Shown: piece by piece, positions 59,285-64,000 of the stretch
Position numbering within the stretch: the stretch's first letter is position 1
How the letters are laid out: every line of letters begins with the position of its first letter
NCBI GenBank assembly: GCA_021234155.1
Contig: JAJEKV010000041.1
Location: forward strand, 6,749,880-6,813,879
Direction: 5' to 3'
DNA from: Isoetes taiwanensis
Lineage: Eukaryota > Streptophyta > Lycopodiopsida > Isoetales > Isoetaceae
DNA length: 64,000 nucleotides
Notes under the pieces: model-generated
The model's input: only the letters and a program-made list of their open reading frames with translations
Database searches by the model: none
What the model was told of the DNA's origin: nothing
Position numbers and translations under genes: made by a program

Positions 59285-60358
59285 ATGGCCCGCACAAAGC
59301 AGACCGCTAGGAAGCCTCGCCGTCGCGGATCGTCCAGTGCCAGCGACCCCGGCCTCATTCAGACCATACTCCGAGAACGCCTTTTTCACCAAGGGGAATC
59401 CTCTTCCAGCGAGGAGGCAGGATCGGATCGGAGTGACCAGACGGAGGTCATAGAAGAGGAGCGGCCGGACATTATGCAGCAGATTCTCGAAGAGATGGCC
59501 GAAGAGGAGAGGAGGAACAGGGAGGAACGAGAGCAGTTAGGGCAGCCGACCGTCGAGGAGCAACTCGAGGCTTGGGGCCGTCTGCAGGAGGAGGAGGAGA
59601 GAGAGAGGCAGCGACAGCCGAGACTTAGCCCTGCTGAGGAAGCAGACCTCGCGGCCTTCATCAGCAAGTATGAAGACAAGGAGCCGCCGGAGCAGAGGGA
59701 TCTAAGAGTCGGAAGACGACCCAACCGCAGAAATGGGCGGGTCAAGAAGAGGAAGGCCAAAGCCATCAAGGCGGGCGGCAGAAGAGTCGTCAAGGTTGGT
59801 AAGCGGGCGCAGGGCCCCGTCATCAATGAGCCGTCAGGTGAACAGACCCCGCCTTCGACCGACGACTCGGACGATGATTACGTCCCCAACACAGAGGGGG
59901 CGAGTTCTTCAAAACCCCCGCCCGTGGAGAAGGAAGTACCCGAGCAGGTGGTACCTGATGAGCAGCAGCCTGGACAGCCGCAGAAGCCCCCACCTTTCCC
60001 GACGTGGGATAGGGTTAAAGCCCCGCGGCCACAACGGGAGGCATACGTGATAGACCCGGTCAAGGTCTATCAGAGGAAGATTAAGGAGCACAACGCTTAT
60101 ATGGCGAAGTGAGAGGCATACAATGCCTATTACCAGCAGCACAGGGTACGGACAATTGAAGGCGGACACCCGACGAGGAGTCAGACCCTGAAGCCACCAC
60201 CACCAAAGCCCAAGCCTCCCAGAGCACCAGGAAAGAAGCGGAGTAAGAGCAAGCAGAAGGAGCAGAGAGCCCTCAAAGAAATCCGACACTTCCAGCGGAG
60301 TTACGGACTCTTGATCCCCCGGGCACAAGCTTCAGCAACGCTTGGTCCGGTGAAGTAA
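59285..60358 (+). pseudogene. histone H3/CENH3-like protein with long N-tail, in retroelement (TGA at 60110)
   Basis: The frame opens MARTKQTARK, identical to H3 residues 1-9 including K4 and K9, then PRRR. A long low-complexity region follows: Glu-rich (about 40-120), a basic patch RVKKRKAKAIK (about 165), acidic DDSDDD, and Pro-rich. TGA at codon 276 interrupts it. The same frame then continues to codon 357 through Pro/Lys-rich sequence to RALKEIRHFQRSYGLLIP, which matches the H3 alpha-N helix and is closest to plant CENH3 (ALKEIRHFQ, LLIP). After this a C5 run (60316-60320) shifts frame; KLQQRLVR and then EVIQ appear in the neighbouring frames, like H3 KLPFQRLVREIAQ. Normal H3 is about 136 residues, so the tail is some 280 residues longer. 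It is GC-rich, unlike its surroundings, and lies at the gag position behind LTR, primer site and hairpins. The rest is cut off by the LTR at 60428. The TGA allows at most a 275-residue tail protein. Confidence 0.75.
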
Positions 60359-60427
60359 TCCAGAGTACAACACCTGACATGCGCCGTGGACCGATGAAAT
60401 CTTCTTTGCTTACTACGGAGGCAAATT

Positions 60428-62767
60428 TGTTGATGGCAAACCTGGCTAAGCCACCAACCTCAGGTCAAAGAAGCTCTAATTTTGGTCTAGGACCTCCAGA
60501 TCACTTGAGGTGATCACTCGTCTTTGAATATATCGTTCTTAAACTTCCGAAAAACAAGATTTCACTAGTTTCCCAAAAGCCAAAAACTAGTCTTATTCTA
60601 ACAGTAATCAGATCAATGTACTTACATTTTGGATCCAAACTAGCATAGCATACCACGGTAATATCTGAAGAAGGTGTTGTAGAAAGTCTATGCAAAGAGT
60701 CCTCCACGGTTGGCGAAAATAATGATTCTTGACTAAGTCGAAATTGGTCAATGGGTGGATGATTGCACTAAATTTTGCCAAATGAAAATGGCACTAGATT
60801 TTTGATCCAACCAAATTCGAACAGTGAATATGAGCCCTGCACAATAAGGGCATGCTATTTCCAGGGTCAAAAACTCAGTCTGTAATTAAAGAAGCATGTC
60901 TGAGCACCTGATTATCCATGAAAAATGAGGCAGACTTTAAAATATCAATGGATTGATCTTTCTCCTCTCTATTTTTTTTTTTTTTTGCTTTTCCTTACCT
61001 AAATGATTGCACTAATGCAGCTGGAGCTTTGCATGCAAACCAATGTAGAAGTATGTTTGTTTTTCTTTTATTTACTAGAGTCAACTCAAATACAAATGCA
61101 TCAAATGATACCTTCCAAGGTCAGATTTTCATTAAACTCGAATCAAAGTCATCACATTCGATATCATGCTAATGATCAAGATGATCAGTCAACAAGACAT
61201 CTCTAAAACACACAAATCATGAATTTTTTGGATACAAATCGATCATAATGTGCCTCAGGATAGATTTCTTAAGGCAGGAGGAACTCTCAGCATCAATTCG
61301 ACTTCACACTTCAGGTGCCGTGCGTAAATCGGCAAAAAGCCCACACTTTTCTCTGTCGAATGAATCCCCTTTTTGAAAACTCTGTTTTAGGCGGGATCTT
61401 GGCAAATTCGGATCTTGGCCATGTTTTTGGTTGGTTTAGACATTTCTTTGGGTGCAACAGGACAAAATAGTTAGCCAATGTAATGATTACTTTCAGTTCA
61501 ATCGACAAAAACAAGTTCTTGGCAAGTCACATTTTTAGGGTTCGAGTTTCTTGAGAACAATTATCCCACAGGCAGAAATCAAAAAAAGAGGCTAAGGTAT
61601 AAATAGAGAGCTATTTTCCTCTCTCTTGATTACGTGGTCTCCTCCCACGCCAAGCTCGGCTTCGTGTTTCGACTTGGCATGCGAGGGGGGCCACTTGGCG
61701 AGAGGATGAGAGGGTAGATAGATGGGGGTAGATGTAGGTAGGTTTTGCCATTTTTTTTTCAAATGAAGCACGTTTCCCAAAGAAAGCCACTTAGAAGATC
61801 AATACACACTCTTTTTTCAAAATTTTTGTGCCACGGTGGCATGGCTTCATGAGGGCTATCGGGTGGTATTATCAAATTTTCAAATGCAATACTTTGTTTT
61901 TTTGTAGAAAAAAATGAATGGGGTGAGTAGGCATTAGATATGGGATTTGGTGAGGTGGCAAGGGAGGAAGAACAAGGCTAATAGGCACATTTGTCAATCA
62001 TTTCAATCTTATGGTTGACCAACTTTTTGGGTTTGGTCAACATTTGCCTAGTCATCATTTGATGATGCAAGTTGATGTGATGATGTGGAATGATGTAATG
62101 GTGTTAAGTGATGTCATGGTATGGAGTGATGTGGTGATGTGGACACTTGTTGCTTAGGTGGCAACTTGGTGAATGACCTATGGAGGTAGCAAATGATGAG
62201 TGGACCAATGTGGCTTTGTAAGTGATGAGATATGTATCTAGTCATCATGCCATGTCACTTGGAGGTGGTGACTAGGCAAACTGTGTTTTAGCTTTTCCTT
62301 TCCCTTTTTTGTATTTTGGCTAGCATAAAATGCTCCCCTTTTAGCCACATGGTGTGGAGTGTGTGATAATGGAATGACATGATGACAAAAGATGATGTAG
62401 AACTTGATGCTTAGGCAATCCTTTTGGTGTAACAACTTTGAAAATGTGCCTTAGGTAGTGGTAGGTCAACTATGGAACAAAAGGCTATGTGTGAGATGTA
62501 TGGTGGTATGGGGTAATGGAATGTTGGAAATGTGGAGTGTGAGGTAGGGGAATAGATATGACAACATGAAGGAGAAAAGATACCATTTTAATAGCTTGCC
62601 AACTTCATAGGGGTCTTCCAAACTTCTAGATGCTTAGATCCTCTCAATGTGTGACCTTGATTCCAGTTCAATGTCTTCACTTGGTTCTTCAACATAGTAT
62701 CTTCTTTTTTCCTGCAACATGAATAAGACTTGATGGCACTTTGCCATGTTGCCATAGCAGGGCAACA
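60428..62767 (-). mobile_element. 3' LTR of a second gypsy element
   Basis: Boundaries follow the 42-52 kb element: on minus it starts TGTTGCCCTGCTATGGCAACA, again a terminal palindrome, and ends with the complement of TGTTGATGGCAAACCTGGC. The first 100 bp on + share CCTCCAGATCACTT.AGGTGATCA with the first element's LTR. It contains GATGATGTGG-type low-complexity sequence (62040-62140). It interrupts the histone-like ORF's element; AAATT (60423-60427) is the expected TSD, with its partner outside the window. Confidence 0.85.
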
Positions 62768-63785
62768 TCATGCTAAACAAAGGAAAAGGAATGGCTGGTC
62801 CCCTCAGCCTTGTGAGCAAAATATGACAATGGAATGTGAATGGTGATGGTAGTGCATGAAAATGGAAAAACTTGAGAACATGGGCAGCAATGATGACAAA
62901 AAGGAAGAAAAAAAAAGAAATGGTGTTGGGGAAAATCTGAACAGATGGACATAGTGATGTGAATGATGTTTAAATGGATGTCTTCAGGAAGGATGTTTAT
63001 ATGGAGCTGGAATAGGGGACTAGACTTGAGAGTGATTTGACTCATGACGACTTGACTTGCTTGACTTCTTTTTGAAAGATGTGTGGAGTAGGAGCGACAT
63101 TGGAGTTGGGAGTTTTTCGAATTTTTTTAGACTTGAGCTACCTTTATGGGAGGCTGATGGAAGGTAGCAGGCTGTGTTCTCTCTCTTGAAAAAGATTTGG
63201 GAAGCAAGGGCTAGATGAGAATGGAACAAAGGCAGATGAACATGAATGGAATGTATCAAGTGAACCTGCAGGTGTGGAAAAAATATGATGTTAGTGCCAC
63301 ATTCTCCCAGCTAATTGTGGTAATATTTAGCTGATTGGGATCCTGCATCGATCGAAAAAAATTCTGGCTGATATGAATTGGAGGGCAACTGTTTGCTCAG
63401 GTGGAGATTACTCAGACTGATGGACCTGTTATGACAAGTTTTATATATGTTAGAAAACAACTCCTCTTATGCTGTCATGATTGTGAACTCAACCTGCAAC
63501 ATCATAATACACACAAGATGTCAAAGTTAAAACCTATTTTCTCTTTTTTTTTTTCCTTTTTTTCTCTTTTTTTTTTTTTTTTGTCTTTATGAAAGTAATT
63601 TCAAAACAACACTAAAAGAGCACAAGCACAAAACACTAAAAGAGCACATTCAATAACACTCCACATCCACATTTTTAAGGAACATGCCTATTAATTTTAA
63701 AGCTAGTGTTTCTAATAACTTCAAATGGCTAACTATCCAAATAACTATTCTATTCAAACAAACTCATACAAATATGTTGTTGCCA
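62768..63785 (-). mobile_element. 3' non-coding region of second gypsy element
   Basis: Between pol and LTR; a shared TGAGGGGACCAGCC-type purine run again ends about 24 bases before the LTR. T-rich runs lie at 63541-63582. No gene. Confidence 0.7.
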
Positions 63786-64000
63786 ATATCTTTTTAGATG
63801 CAATATGTTTATAGGGTTTATGAGCTGCTGACCTGTTGTGATATCTTCTAGGAAGTAAGAATTTGTACCTGCTTGTCCACGATTTTTGTATGGCCCTTCC
63901 CATAAACAATCAAATTTACTGTTTGTGTTTTCCTTTTGCCTTGTCCCATTTGAGAACCAGTTCCCCTTCTTTGAAACTTCCTTGCAATTTGTGAATGGCT
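63786..64000 (-). CDS. second gypsy element: integrase C-terminus (partial, window edge)
   Basis: The minus strand reads GSFKEGELVLKWDKAKGK, then, after one frame change near 63922, KFDCLWEGPY, AGTNSYFLED and NPINILHLKR. This aligns with the C-terminus of the first element's integrase (GKFDNIWEGPF, AGTNSYWLQE, NPINILHLKR). The gene continues beyond the window. The frame change suggests decay or a base error. Confidence 0.85.

Noticed and set aside
59386-60328. Minus-strand frames opposite the histone-like ORF (146 and 139 codons)
   Set aside because: They are shadows of a GC-rich coding strand; Ser/Leu/Arg-rich without domains.

Overview
This is eukaryotic DNA from a large-genome land plant: GT-AG introns, plant-type Ty3/gypsy and L1 elements, tRNA-derived SINE-like pieces and a probable secreted plant signalling peptide. 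The species cannot be fixed from the sequence. There are no rRNA genes, CRISPR arrays, organellar blocks or bacterial operons. Almost everything is nested retrotransposons.

Layout. (1) 1-36.35 kb is one rearranged array of LTR elements. Three LTR start types share the ends TGTGACG...CGTCACA, an initiator-Met-tRNA primer site (TGGTATCAGAGC) and a purine tract before TGTGACGTTCC. Long units of about 5.07 kb (type C start plus an A-rich block plus type B LTR) occur at 18959-24036, 24838-29909 and, truncated, 31334-36346. A separate 11.5 kb element (type A LTRs, 6757-18295, TSD TTAGG) is inserted in the array; the matching empty site survives at 2264-2268. (2) 36.35-42.0 kb is lower-copy DNA. It holds a broken spliced Ulp1/C48-type protease gene (+), a field of AAACCCTTCC motifs, a candidate IDA/PIP-type secreted peptide gene (-), and short tandem repeats. 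(3) 42018-52135 is a nearly intact Ty3/gypsy element on the minus strand (LTRs about 1.9 kb, TSD CAGAG, tRNA-Gln-type primer site). Its domain order is unusual: a catalytic RNase H lies upstream of RT, with a degenerate RNase H in the normal place. (4) 52.1-56.9 kb holds a foldback element, a 5'-truncated L1 LINE with a 17-bp TSD, AT-rich DNA and an old inverted type A LTR relic. (5) 56979-60427 is a type A LTR, primer site and hairpin-bearing leader, followed by a GC-rich ORF that starts with the canonical histone H3 tail (MARTKQTARK). Beyond an in-frame TGA it runs into an H3/CENH3-like alpha-N and histone-fold start. (6) 60428-64000 is the 3' LTR and pol end of another minus-strand gypsy element, which cuts off the histone-like ORF.

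The most novel candidate is this histone H3/CENH3-like protein at the gag position of an LTR retrotransposon. The structured hairpin arrays in the leaders of the same LTR family and the rearranged RNase H-RT order of the gypsy element come next. Most other ORFs in the array are chance frames in decayed, non-autonomous sequence.
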